Shown: positions 25,723-33,032 of the stretch, piece by piece | How positions within the stretch are numbered: position 1 is the first letter of the stretch | Layout of the letters: each line of letters begins with the position of its first letter | Notes under the pieces: generated by a model | Database searches by the model: none | What the model was told of the DNA's origin: nothing | The model's input: the letters and a program-made list of their open reading frames with translations, nothing else | Made by a program: the position numbers and the translations under genes | NCBI GenBank assembly: GCA_021771675.1 | Contig: JAETOP010000030.1 | Location: forward strand, 1 to 33,032 | Direction of reading: 5' to 3' | DNA from: Oscillospiraceae bacterium | GTDB taxonomy: Bacteria; Bacillota_A; Clostridia; Oscillospirales; Oscillospiraceae | DNA length: 33,032 nt

Positions 25723-27454
25723 TTCCTTCAGCCTCCTCTCCCATTTGGGAACGGTAAATGTCCTGATAAATTCTGCACTCTGCCAGCAGCTCCTCGTGGG
25801 CGCCCACAGCGGCGATCCGTCCGCTTTCCAGCACCACGATGCGATCCGCTTTCCGCACGGAGGCAATGCGCTGGGCTACGATGATCTTGGTCATACTTTG
25901 GCGATTTTCATTTAGCGCGCGGTACAATTCCGCCTCGGTCTTTAAATCCAGCGCGCTGGTAGCGTCATCCAGGATCAGGATCTCCGCCCGCTTCAGCACG
26001 GCCCGGGCAATGGACAGCCGTTGGCGCTGTCCGCCGGACAAGCTCATGCCCCGTTCCGCCACGACGGTATCGTAATCCTCCGGGGCGGAGCGGATAAAGC
26101 CATCCGCTTGGGCGATCTTTGCCGCCGATGTGATCTCTCCCGCCGGTGCGCCCGGTTTGCCCCAAGCGATGTTTTCCCCGATGGACACGGTGAACAGCTC
26201 CGCCTTTTGCAGGGCAACGGCCACCTTTTCCCGCAGCGCCTGCTGGCGGTATTGCCGCACGTCCACTCCATCCACCAGCACCGTGCCCGCCGTCGCGTCG
26301 TAAAAGCGGGGAATCAGGTTGATCAGGGAGGTCTTCCCGCAGCCGGTGCCTCCCATGATGGCCACCGTTTCCCCTTGCCGGATGGTCAGATTGATGTGCT
26401 CCAGCACCGGCCGGGCAGCGCCCGGGTAGGCGAAGGACACATCCCGAAACTCGATCTCGCCCTGATGTCCGGGATTGCCGTCAAGACTGCCGTCCTTTAG
26501 CTCCGGTTCGCTGTCCAGCAGCTCTTTGACCCGTTTCCAGGAGGCCAGCCCGCGGGAGATATTCTGGAACAGCATTACCAGCATGAGCACGCCGTTGAGG
26601 AGTTGGGTGGTATAGGTGACCGCCGCCATCACATCGCCCGGAGTCGTGCCGCCGGTGGACACCTGGAAGGAACCCATATATAAAATGACCGCCACCACTG
26701 CGTACATCAGGGCATTGACTGCGGGGTTCATAAAGGCGAAAATCACCAGCACCCGCAGCTGGGTGCCGATCAGCACCTCGTTGGCTTTCCCGAACCGCGC
26801 CTTTTCATAGGCTTCCCGCACACAGGCCTTGATGATCCGGATGCCCGACACATCCTCCTGCATGATGGAGTTGATGGCATCCAGCTGCCCCTGCAATTTG
26901 GAGAACAGAGGGTTGGCTTTCCACAGGCACAGGACGATGCACCCCGCCACCAGGGGAAAGGCACACAAAACGATCCAGCCGAACTCCCGGTTCAGCCGGA
27001 ACATACAGTACATACTGCCAAAAGTCAGCATACTGGTGCGGATCAGCCCGCGGATAAACACAGAGACAAAGGTCTGCACCTGCGTGATGTCGTTCGTGAC
27101 CCGGGTCACCAGGGAGCCTGTTCCAAAGCGATCCAGCTGCGGGAACGAAAACGACATGATCCGCCGGAAGATGTCCTTGCGGATCTCATTGCCGGTGTTC
27201 TGGCTGGCGATGTGGGTAAAGACGTTGTTCAGTGACCCGCATAATCCGCCAAACAGCACCAGAGCGATCATTTGCAGCCCCAGCGTCCAGATCAGCCCCA
27301 AGTCGCTTGTACCTCCGGTCTTTAATCCCAGTACGCCCTCATCCACAATGCGGCTCATGATCCCCGGCTGGATCAAGTCCATCGCCACCTCGCCGATCAT
27401 GAAAAGCGCCGCGAGGATCGCGTAAAACAGGTAGCGCTTGATGTATTTCCACAT
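25715..27454 (-). CDS. Heterodimeric ABC exporter, subunit with degenerate catalytic residues
   Basis: The 579-aa half-transporter has a six-helix membrane domain from MWKYIKRYLFYAILAALF and an ATPase domain with Walker A GGTGCGKTS and a standard signature LSGGQRQRL. The Walker B ends ILILDDATSALD, with Asp in place of the catalytic Glu, and the switch reads VAQRIASV, with Gln for His. Degenerate Walker B and H-loop here plus the odd signature in the partner would make one inactive and one active ATP site, the known asymmetry of heterodimeric exporters. AGGAGGG lies 7-8 bases before the ATG, which begins 2 bases after the MarR stop, so the regulator and both subunits form one operon. Confidence 0.93.
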   Translation of the reverse strand: MWKYIKRYLFYAILAALFMIGEVAMDLIQPGIMSRIVDEGVLGLKTGGTSDLGLIWTLGLQMIALVLFGGLCGSLNNVFTHIASQNTGNEIRKDIFRRIMSFSFPQLDRFGTGSLVTRVTNDITQVQTFVSVFIRGLIRTSMLTFGSMYCMFRLNREFGWIVLCAFPLVAGCIVLCLWKANPLFSKLQGQLDAINSIMQEDVSGIRIIKACVREAYEKARFGKANEVLIGTQLRVLVIFAFMNPAVNALMYAVVAVILYMGSFQVSTGGTTPGDVMAAVTYTTQLLNGVLMLVMLFQNISRGLASWKRVKELLDSEPELKDGSLDGNPGHQGEIEFRDVSFAYPGAARPVLEHINLTIRQGETVAIMGGTGCGKTSLINLIPRFYDATAGTVLVDGVDVRQYRQQALREKVAVALQKAELFTVSIGENIAWGKPGAPAGEITSAAKIAQADGFIRSAPEDYDTVVAERGMSLSGGQRQRLSIARAVLKRAEILILDDATSALDLKTEAELYRALNENRQSMTKIIVAQRIASVRKADRIVVLESGRIAAVGAHEELLAECRIYQDIYRSQMGEEAEGIV

Positions 27455-27456
27455 GC

Positions 27457-28014
27457 TCACTCCCTCCTGCCCTGGCCGCAGGGATGGGCGCAGTTCGCGC
27501 AGCCGCCGCTGCAACCGTGTCCCTTTTCATGATGGTGGCGGTGATGCTCCCGGCTTCCCTGGTAGCGGATTTCCCAGTCGGCATTGATTTTTTCCAGCAG
27601 GGAGAGCAGTTGTGCCTTCTCCGCCCCAGACAACACGGAGAACATCTCCTCGTGCCTCTGCTGCCGCTGCGCCATAGCCTCTGCTGCCTGCCGCAGCCCC
27701 TCCTCTGTCAGGGTGATATTGGTAGTCCTGCGATCCGTTTCGCTGAGGGCACGGGCAATCAGTCCCATGTTTTCCAGTTTTGCGATGACTTCGCTGGCGG
27801 AGCCGGACTGGATGCCCAGCCGCGCCGTCAGCTCCCGCTGGGTGATCGTACCTGTTTCACGCAGAAGTATCAGGATCCGTTTTTGGCTGCCCTTTCCCTC
27901 ATACAAAGAGCGCATCGTGTGGCTGATGTCCCGCAGGAGAATAATGAGTTGCCCATTGACAGTTTCCATTGAGCGCTGATCCATATGACGTATTGCTTTT
28001 TCTTGATGTCTCAT
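27457..28014 (-). CDS. MarR-family regulator with a His/Cys-rich tail
   Basis: The 185-aa protein has the MarR winged HTH: QRELTARLGIQSGSASEVIA as recognition region and the wing ALSETDRRTTNITLTEEG. After the dimerisation helices it ends in an unusual tail, EHHRHHHEKGHGCSGGCANC then AHPCGQ, about 30 residues that could bind metal. AAAGGA lies 9 bases before the ATG; the longer upstream frame covers the promoter. It is the first gene of the exporter operon, and a palindromic operator overlaps its promoter, so it probably represses itself and the exporter. The signal may be a drug, a metal or a thiol stress; the tail favours the latter two. Confidence 0.9.
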   Translation of the reverse strand: MRHQEKAIRHMDQRSMETVNGQLIILLRDISHTMRSLYEGKGSQKRILILLRETGTITQRELTARLGIQSGSASEVIAKLENMGLIARALSETDRRTTNITLTEEGLRQAAEAMAQRQQRHEEMFSVLSGAEKAQLLSLLEKINADWEIRYQGSREHHRHHHEKGHGCSGGCANCAHPCGQGRRE

Positions 28015-28043
28015 AATTGGGTGTCCTTTCTTGCATATACCTT

Positions 28044-28089
28044 GGTACCTTGATAATTTACACTTTGTTTTGCCAATTGTCAAGGTACC
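28044..28089 (-). promoter_or_regulatory. MarR operator bracketing the exporter promoter
   Basis: GGTACCTTGATAATT (28044-28058) and AATTGTCAAGGTACC (28075-28089) are inverted copies matching at 14 of 15 bases, 16 bases apart. On the minus strand the arms contain the promoter: a perfect TTGACA (28078-28083), 17 bases, then TAAATT (28055-28060). A repressor bound at either arm would block RNA polymerase. Confidence 0.75.
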
Positions 28090-28117
28090 TTATAGACTGC
28101 ACTGATTTGAAACAGTG

Positions 28118-28201
28118 AAAGCCGGTTACATACACAAACCAAAATAAACGCCAGCGGACCATAGCCATCCTGCTGGTGCGGTTGTGTGTGTGACCGGCTT
28201 T
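28118..28201. repeat. Long imperfect inverted repeat with an inner hairpin
   Basis: The left arm 28118-28140 (AAAGCCGGTTACATACACAA and ACC) pairs with the right arm 28180-28201 over about 22 positions, with two G-U pairs and one bulge. Inside, CGCCAGC (28149-28155) pairs with GCTGGTG (28172-28178). It lies between the MarR promoter and the end of the MATE gene. A plus-strand tail CTTATTT is only weakly terminator-like. Confidence 0.6.
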
Positions 28202-28230
28202 CTTATTTACCCTGGAAACGAAAAGACTTG

Positions 28231-28263
28231 AAAAACGCCCAAGAAAACAGTGTCGTTTTGGGC
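28231..28263 (-). terminator. Probable terminator of the MATE gene
   Basis: On the minus strand GCCCAAAAC pairs with GTTTTcttGGGC (small bulge) and is followed directly by GTTTTT. It lies about 105 bases after the MATE stop. Confidence 0.5.
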
Positions 28264-28370
28264 ATTGAACGTTGTAGTAGGGGTAGGAGGAAAATTCGGG
28301 ATGACCGCACAAGAAGCGGTGAAGGGGATAACTGTCGCCAGAGAAACTATCCACTTGGTTCCCATGAGAT

Positions 28371-29717
28371 TTATGGGTATGACATCTTAGGCCCGAACCG
28401 TTTTGACGTCCACAGCCTGACCAACATCAGCAGCCCACGGACGCACAGCTCCACCGCCATGGCGATCCAAACGCCGTAAAGGCCCAGCCGCCCCACCAAC
28501 AGCAGGGACAACCCGATACGAACCACCCAGATGCTCAGCAAGTTGAGAATGCTGGGCACCAGGGTATCTTCCGCCCCCCGCAGCGCCCCCGATGCCACGA
28601 TGGACACGGCAAACAGCGGCTCGGCCAGCAGCTCAATGCGTAGCACCTCCGCCGCCAGAGCCTGAACCTCTTTCGATGGAGTAAGCATCTGGAATACCAG
28701 CGGACAGACCATCCACATCACCACTCCTGCCAGCGCCATCAGCGCCGCCCCAAGGGCGGTGGACAGGTTTGCGTACCGTTTAGCCAGCTTGTACTCCCCC
28801 GCGCCCATGCTTTGGCCCACCAGGGTGGTGGCGGCAGAGCCAATGCCGTACCCGGGCATATAGCACAAGCTTTCCGCTGTGACGGCGAAGGAGTTGGCGG
28901 CAATGGCAACTGTGCCAAGAGGTGCGATGATCCGGGTAGAGGCCACCATCGCCCCGCACATAGCCAGCTCCTGTCCCGCCACCGGGGAACCGATTTTGAA
29001 TGCGCGACAAAGAATTCCCGGATCCAGCGGGCAGGGCTCCCGCCGGGTCAAACGCAAGGTCTGGGATCGTACACAGCAGCACCACAACATCGCCAACGAG
29101 ATCACCACTGTGGCCAGTCCTGTGCCGATTCCGGCCCCCAACACCCCAAGCCATGGAATGAATACGGCGTTAAACAAGACATCTAAGCCACACATAATGG
29201 CATTCAGGATACTGGGCGTCACCATATTTCCGCTGCATTGCAGGCAGGAGGAGGCCAACGAGTTCATCTGCATGAACGGAAGGGTGAGGGCAAACACCAG
29301 GAAATAGGCGGAGGCATCCGCCACTATGTCTACATCGCCTCCCAGCCAATGAGGCAGAGGGTTGCTTAACGCCACCCCTGCGAACAACAGTAAGGTGGAC
29401 AGAAGCAATCCGGTGGCAATGCCGTGCTTCATCACCCTACGGGCCTCCGCCTCCTCCCCTGCGCCAATATGGTGCGCCACCTGGACAGAAAAGCCTGCCG
29501 ATACGCCATAGATGAAACCGCTCATCAACCAGGTGCTGCTGGATACCAGCCCGATGGCGGCAGAAGCCCCGGCCCCCAGCCTGCCCACCATAGCCGAGTC
29601 AATGTATTGCATGACGATGGAAGTGATTTGTGTAAGAATGGCGGGCACGCTCAACCGCCACACACGGGTCAGATGCACGGATATCCCAGCATCCCTCTGC
29701 TCATCGGATTTTTCCAC
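28371..29717 (-). CDS. MATE-family multidrug exporter
   Basis: The 448-aa protein has the twelve-helix, two-bundle MATE architecture. N-terminal signatures are PAILTQITSIVMQYIDSAMV with the GRLGAGASAAIGL loop; the second bundle has AANSFAVTAESLCYMPGYGI and GSAATTLVGQSMGAG. Such proteins expel cationic drugs or metabolites using Na+ or H+. The start is GTG with GGAGGGG about 9 bases ahead; no ATG lies nearby in frame. It has its own promoter and a 125-base structured leader. It follows the MarR/ABC exporter in opposite transcription order on the same strand, making an export cluster. Confidence 0.92.
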   Translation of the reverse strand: MEKSDEQRDAGISVHLTRVWRLSVPAILTQITSIVMQYIDSAMVGRLGAGASAAIGLVSSSTWLMSGFIYGVSAGFSVQVAHHIGAGEEAEARRVMKHGIATGLLLSTLLLFAGVALSNPLPHWLGGDVDIVADASAYFLVFALTLPFMQMNSLASSCLQCSGNMVTPSILNAIMCGLDVLFNAVFIPWLGVLGAGIGTGLATVVISLAMLWCCCVRSQTLRLTRREPCPLDPGILCRAFKIGSPVAGQELAMCGAMVASTRIIAPLGTVAIAANSFAVTAESLCYMPGYGIGSAATTLVGQSMGAGEYKLAKRYANLSTALGAALMALAGVVMWMVCPLVFQMLTPSKEVQALAAEVLRIELLAEPLFAVSIVASGALRGAEDTLVPSILNLLSIWVVRIGLSLLLVGRLGLYGVWIAMAVELCVRGLLMLVRLWTSKRFGPKMSYP

Positions 29718-29842
29718 AGTTCAGTCCCCCTCCCGGTGCAAGTGGCTGCTTTTCAGGTTATGGGAGATCTTGCTCCAGATCAGCCTGTGCAGCATATCCA
29801 GCGGTCTCTTTTTTTAAGAAGATCTTTACGTCTTTTCTGCGA
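29718..29842 (-). promoter_or_regulatory. Structured 5' leader of the MATE gene, riboswitch candidate
   Basis: Within the leader, GCTGC/GCAGC (29744-29748 with 29789-29793), CAGG/CCTG (29754-29757 with 29784-29787) and GATCT/AGATC (29766-29770 with 29777-29781) stack into one interrupted hairpin. Its CTCCC (29762-29766 on the minus strand) could instead pair with the GGGAG of the ribosome site (29726-29734). That makes a translation switch plausible. A known RNA class upstream of MATE genes is guanidine-IV (mepA motif), but I cannot confirm a match. Confidence 0.4.
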
Positions 29843-29848
29843 TGCACA

Positions 29849-29876
29849 AGTATAGCATACTATCGGAAAAATGCAA
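29849..29876 (-). promoter_or_regulatory. Promoter of the MATE gene
   Basis: On the minus strand TTGCAT and TATACT are 16 bases apart, with TG one base before the -10 (extended -10). Confidence 0.6.
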
Positions 29877-30220
29877 GCACCGCGCCTCTGGCGCTCACCT
29901 TGAGGCCGATCTGTGTGTGGCGAGGAACCGCCCGGGCAGCTGGCCCTTCACCGCCGCCTGCGGCAGGCAGATCGTTCTCAACATTATCCCGCACCAAGTC
30001 ATTGTCAATGGCCAGGTAAATTTCAGGCGGGATGAGACGTTCCGCCGGATCTGGAGTTGGCTGCGAAATCCTTATTGTTTTCTTATCCGTCAAGGTCACC
30101 TCAGCAACAGAGCGCCCGAAAAGGCTGAAACCACGCTTGCTCAGAGGGGTGTGGCTGAACTCTGCGCCCGCCGCCCGCATATGATGCTTTACAGAACATT
30201 GATTTTGAGAGGTACTTCCT
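29877..30220. other. Region without a supported gene
   Basis: A minus-strand frame from 30180 to 29860 stays open (MRAAGAEFSHTPLSKRGFSL..., LIPPEIYLAIDNDLVRDNVE) and an overlapping plus-strand frame is open too. Neither has a ribosome site or a family I recognise, and the minus frame runs into the MATE promoter. It could be a decayed gene or a shadow of one. The promoter of the superoxide dismutase gene should lie in the last 100 bases, but no clear boxes stand out. Confidence 0.3.
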
Positions 30221-30742
30221 ATGAACAGATCACCATCTTGCAGCCGTTCCCCGTCTGATTTTCTATCAATTCTGCGTGGCAGACCTCAAGCGGCAGCCCG
30301 GATCGCGGGCAGTAAAGATTATCCCGGTATATCGGGTACTGTGCGGCTGTATCAGAGCAACGCGGGCGTGATTGTCCTCGCCCAGGTCAGCGGCCTACCT
30401 CAATCGGACATTCCCTGCCAGGAGCGGATCTTTGGGTTTCATATCCATGAAGGCACCGACTGCGGCGGCAATATGGACGATCCACTTGCTGATGCCATGT
30501 CCCATTACAATCCCAACGGCTGCGGACATCCTCATCACGCCGGAGACCTGCCGCCACTGTTCGGGAACAACGGGCTTGCCCTCTCCCTGTTTCTGACCAA
30601 TCGTTTTTCCATCAATGAGGTGATTGGCAGGACAGTCATTATCCATGACCGCCCCGACGACTTTACCACCCAGCCATCTGGAAATTCCGGCACAAAAATC
30701 GCCTGCGGAGCAGTACGCAGGGCGTCGGCTGCCTGCCTGTAA
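30221..30742 (+). CDS. sodC: Cu/Zn superoxide dismutase family protein without signal peptide
   Basis: The 173-aa protein carries all metal ligands of the family: H74 and H76 (FGFHIHEG) and H142 (IIHDRPDDF) for copper, H95 (HYNPNG) bridging, H103, H106 and D109 (HPHHAGDLPP) for zinc. C81 and C162 (KIACGAV) match the conserved disulphide. The usual active-site Arg is Lys159 (GNSGTKIACG). It converts superoxide to peroxide and oxygen. No signal peptide or lipobox is present, although most bacterial SodC proteins are exported, so it appears cytosolic. AGAGG lies 8 bases before the ATG. It is monocistronic and ends at a shared hairpin terminator. Confidence 0.9.
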   Translation: MNRSPSCSRSPSDFLSILRGRPQAAARIAGSKDYPGISGTVRLYQSNAGVIVLAQVSGLPQSDIPCQERIFGFHIHEGTDCGGNMDDPLADAMSHYNPNGCGHPHHAGDLPPLFGNNGLALSLFLTNRFSINEVIGRTVIIHDRPDDFTTQPSGNSGTKIACGAVRRASAACL

Positions 30743-30800
30743 TACTTTTGCGTCAAAAAGCGCTTGGCGGCGCGTGCGCCGCCGGACCGTCATTGGAACC

Positions 30801-30834
30801 GAAACCCGCCGCAGTCTTCACTGCGGCGGGTTTC
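30801..30834. terminator. Bidirectional terminator between convergent genes
   Basis: A perfect 15-bp stem (GAAACCCGCCGCAGT and its complement) with a CTTC loop lies between the ends of the superoxide dismutase gene and the minus-strand DUF624 gene. U-tracts are short on both sides. Confidence 0.7.
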
Positions 30835-30857
30835 GTTCAGCGGCTCGTGTGCGCCGC

Positions 30858-31613
30858 CTACCGCCCCTCCAGCCGTTCCTCCACCCGGAAATTCCCATCA
30901 ATCCCCGGATAGATCAGGAACAGCGCCGGAAGGGCCGGGATCCAGAAGTTGGTAAAGGGCAGCAGCGTCACCGCCAGCGGGAAGAACCGCAGCACCAGCC
31001 CCCAGTAGCCGCCCATGATTGCCAGCGCCGACAGAGTCCTTGGCAGCTGGCCGATGCACAGCAGCACTCCGTTTTTCAGCATCTGCCCGAAAGACAGCTC
31101 CATCAAGGCCAGCTGAGGCCACAGGTACAGCGACAGCGCCAATACCACCAGCGCCCCCGCGACAAGCCCCGCCCCCATGGCCGTGCTCAGCTGGAGCGCT
31201 CCGGCGTGGAAGAGCAGGAATACCTGAACAGCCAGCAGACTGCCCCCCACAGCGCCCGGCAGAAGGGCCGCTTTGGCGCTGCGCTTCCAGGCCCGGCGGT
31301 AGATGTGCCACCAGAAGCCCGGCTCATCCCGCAGTCCCCGCAGGATGGTATCCGCCAATCCGCACAGCTCCGGCCCCGCCAGCGCTCCGCCGATGAAGCC
31401 GAAGACAGGAGCGAAGATCAGCACATGGGAGTAAAGGGAAAATGCCGTACCCGCCAAAAAGGGCACACATCCCACCAGCGCCAGAAATCCCGCCCGGAAC
31501 ACATCCCAGAAGTCCCGTGTCAGCATCTCCCAGAAGCGGGGGAAGCCGGTTTTGCGGGGGGTGTCCGGCGGCACGCCGGGTCCCTCGCGGTCATAATTCG
31601 GAAGAAATCCCAT
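30858..31613 (-). CDS. DUF624 (YesL-like) membrane protein
   Basis: The 251-aa protein has five to six membrane helices after a soluble start (MGFLPNYDREGPGVPPDTPR). Its pattern GFPRFWEMLTRDFWDVFRAG, APVFGFIGGALAGPELCGLA and FWWHIYRRAWKRSAKAALLP fits DUF624, a family usually found beside carbohydrate-use genes and of unknown role. AGGAG lies 9 bases before the ATG. It follows the single-span protein by 24 bases and is the last gene of its operon. Confidence 0.75.
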   Translation of the reverse strand: MGFLPNYDREGPGVPPDTPRKTGFPRFWEMLTRDFWDVFRAGFLALVGCVPFLAGTAFSLYSHVLIFAPVFGFIGGALAGPELCGLADTILRGLRDEPGFWWHIYRRAWKRSAKAALLPGAVGGSLLAVQVFLLFHAGALQLSTAMGAGLVAGALVVLALSLYLWPQLALMELSFGQMLKNGVLLCIGQLPRTLSALAIMGGYWGLVLRFFPLAVTLLPFTNFWIPALPALFLIYPGIDGNFRVEERLEGR

Positions 31614-31637
31614 GGTGGTACGCTCCTTTCCACGCGG

Positions 31638-32294
31638 TCAGTCAAAGAGGGCCGCCCAGAGGGCCTGAGCCCCCGCGAAGGCGTTCTCGTCCGCCTCCGT
31701 CGGGATCATCCTGCGGGCAAAGTACAGTGTGTCAGGGAGGCAGTTGTCCCAGTCCACCTCCGCCGCTCCCTCCCAGTCCGAAAGGGGACGGGTCATATTC
31801 TCCCAGTCCACGGAGCCCTCCGGCGGCGTGGAGCCGTCCAGGTAACTGAGGGCGTCGTGGTTGGTCTGAAAGCTCTCCGGGTCGTCCAGAAGGAAAATGC
31901 CGCTCTGGCGGGTGTAGAAGTCGGCGTTCAGCTTATCCAGGTTGGTGGTCATCACCTGGATGGCGGCGTCGTCCATGGCGGTGGAGGCGTAGTCGATCTG
32001 GATGGCATTGACGGCCACGTGGACCTCGCCGTCGCCGTTAAAGTCCGGAGCGGCCCTCTCCAGCGCGGCTTGCAGGGAGGCGATCTCGTCCGGGGTGGCC
32101 GCGTAGCGGGTCACCAGAGCTACGGAGCAGTCGGCGTTCACCTTGTTCAGGCGCTCCCAGGCGATGCCGCAGAGAAGGATCACCGCCAGCACCGCGATCA
32201 GGACATGGAGCCAGTGGTACCGCCACCAGTTGTCCCGGCGCTGCTGGGGCGTCATGTTTTCGGGCATTTCTCTGGGGATGGGACGTTTTGACAT
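31638..32294 (-). CDS. Single-span membrane protein of unknown function
   Basis: The 218-aa protein starts with a proline-rich cytosolic end (SKRPIPREMPENMTPQQRRD), then WWRYHWLHVLIAVLAVILLC as one membrane helix near residue 30. An external domain follows with ADCSVALVTRYAATPDEIAS, DFNGDGEVHVAVNAIQIDYA and FLLDDPESFQTNHDALSYLD. The DFNGDGEV loop resembles a dockerin/EF-hand-type calcium loop, but only one copy is present. AGGGAG lies 6 bases before the ATG. It sits between the esterase-like and DUF624 genes, so a role in glycan-linked envelope function is possible. I do not recognise a named family. Confidence 0.7.
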   Translation of the reverse strand: MSKRPIPREMPENMTPQQRRDNWWRYHWLHVLIAVLAVILLCGIAWERLNKVNADCSVALVTRYAATPDEIASLQAALERAAPDFNGDGEVHVAVNAIQIDYASTAMDDAAIQVMTTNLDKLNADFYTRQSGIFLLDDPESFQTNHDALSYLDGSTPPEGSVDWENMTRPLSDWEGAAEVDWDNCLPDTLYFARRMIPTEADENAFAGAQALWAALFD

Positions 32295-32312
32295 ACCTGT
32301 CTCCCTTTCTGC

Positions 32313-33032
32313 TTACAGATGGATCTCCAGCGGCGCGGCGGCAAGGCCGGTCCCGCCATGGAGCCCCGCGGGGCCGTAGCTGTACCAGGCGTAACGCACC
32401 GTCTCCGGCGCGGGAACGCCGGGAGCGCTCACCCGGACGGCGTCCGGAGCGGCGATTTCAGCGTTCGCGTCATAAAATACGCCGTCCGCGCCCGCCAGCT
32501 GAAAACCTCCGCCGGTCAGCGTCAGTCCGCCGCCGGTATGGGCGAAGCGGAGCAATACGGCGCCGCCCTCCCGCCGGGCGGAGGTACACACCGGAGACCG
32601 TCCGGCCGCCGGCTGACGGTACACGGCTTCCAGGACCAGCAGGCCCAGGCGGGTTCCGGGGGTGCGTTTATCGGTAGGGTGGATGTTGTCAAATTCGCCG
32701 CAGTCCGCCAGGACGGCAATCTCCACGCCCGGCAGGTCCCGGGCGGCGTCCGCCTGGGCCTTGCGGAGAACGGGCCAGCGCATGGGGTCGCCGGAAGCGG
32801 CATCCTCTTTGCTGATATACATAGGCAGCTGCACGAGGAGGAAGGGTTTTTCTTCATCCTCCCAGTCCCGCCGCCAGAGCCGGATGAGGCGGGTCAGCAG
32901 GGCATAGTAGTCCTCCGGCCATTCCTCGTCCTGCTCCCCCTGGTAGTACCAGAAGCCCCGGAGGGCGTAGGGAGCCAGGGGCTTGACCATGGCGCGGTAC
33001 AGGTTTCCGGGACAGTGGAAGCTGGCCCGCCC
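32313..33032 (-). CDS. Sialate O-acetylesterase-like SGNH hydrolase, N-terminus beyond the window
   Basis: The frame is open to the right edge (GRASFHCPGNLYRAMVKPLA), so the catalytic Ser block is missing from view. What is seen matches the second half of sialate O-acetylesterases: GFWYYQGEQDEEW for the oxyanion-hole region, FLLVQLPMYISKEDA, and DNIHPTDKRTPGTR with the catalytic Asp-x-x-His. A beta-sandwich tail (about the last 90 residues) follows, as in this family. Such enzymes remove acetyl groups from sialic acids or plant glycans. It heads the visible part of a minus-strand operon with the single-span protein and DUF624. Confidence 0.85.
   Translation of the reverse strand, partial: GRASFHCPGNLYRAMVKPLAPYALRGFWYYQGEQDEEWPEDYYALLTRLIRLWRRDWEDEEKPFLLVQLPMYISKEDAASGDPMRWPVLRKAQADAARDLPGVEIAVLADCGEFDNIHPTDKRTPGTRLGLLVLEAVYRQPAAGRSPVCTSARREGGAVLLRFAHTGGGLTLTGGGFQLAGADGVFYDANAEIAAPDAVRVSAPGVPAPETVRYAWYSYGPAGLHGGTGLAAAPLEIHL

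Noticed and set aside
29718..29842. Naming the MATE leader a guanidine-IV riboswitch
   Set aside because: I cannot recall the consensus well enough to match it; only structure and gene context support a switch.
29860..30180. A 106-aa minus-strand gene upstream of the MATE gene
   Set aside because: No ribosome site, no recognised family, and its end overlaps the MATE promoter; kept only as an unassigned region.
30624..32291. A 555-codon plus-strand open frame
   Set aside because: It is antisense to the DUF624 and single-span genes, very rich in Arg, Gln and Pro, typical of a shadow of GC-rich coding DNA.

Overview
The window looks like chromosome of a GC-rich gut Clostridia bacterium of the Oscillospiraceae type (Flavonifractor/Intestinimonas/Lawsonibacter-like). 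This is inferred from gene content and codon use, not from a marker gene. It mixes core-like operons (58-60% GC by eye) with accessory segments that are visibly richer in A+T.

Region 1 (1-4800) is the end of an integrative element. It holds an SH3b remnant of a cell-wall hydrolase, an HTH/zinc-finger protein, a 56-aa SHOCT-like protein, two overlapping large serine recombinases and a strong terminator. An AT-rich NYN-domain ribonuclease gene follows with its own promoter.

Region 2 (4800-13000) is a complete type I restriction-modification operon on the minus strand: hsdM, hsdS, a 63-aa Cys/His/Asp-rich protein, hsdR and then an aldo/keto reductase. Upstream of hsdM lie the wrecks of two tyrosine recombinases with frameshifts and stops.

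Region 3 (13000-17000) holds small unknown genes and a coupled trio: a peptide-deformylase-like protein with a changed motif 1, a HEAT-like protein and a DUF6933-like protein. A conserved 243-aa protein of unknown function follows, then decayed material: an orphan fragment, a tRNA-3'-end-like segment followed by a terminator, and a YgjV/acetyltransferase-like pseudogene with two frameshifts.

Region 4 (17100-22800) is the most interesting unit. A LysR regulator diverges from an EPSP-synthase-family gene, which is followed by a TAXI-type TRAP binding lipoprotein and a fused TRAP permease. By eye the enzyme keeps most residues that bind phosphoenolpyruvate but lacks most of those that bind shikimate 3-phosphate. 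There is no other shikimate gene nearby. I infer an uptake-plus-enolpyruvyl-transfer system for an acid other than shikimate 3-phosphate.

Region 5 (22800-30850) is transport and stress. It has a YczE/YitT-like membrane protein, a MarR-controlled heterodimeric ABC exporter whose operator brackets its promoter, a MATE exporter with a structured leader RNA, and a Cu/Zn superoxide dismutase. Region 6 (30850-33032) is the minus-strand end of a probable glycan-use operon: a sialate O-acetylesterase-like protein (cut by the window), an unknown single-span membrane protein and a DUF624 membrane protein.
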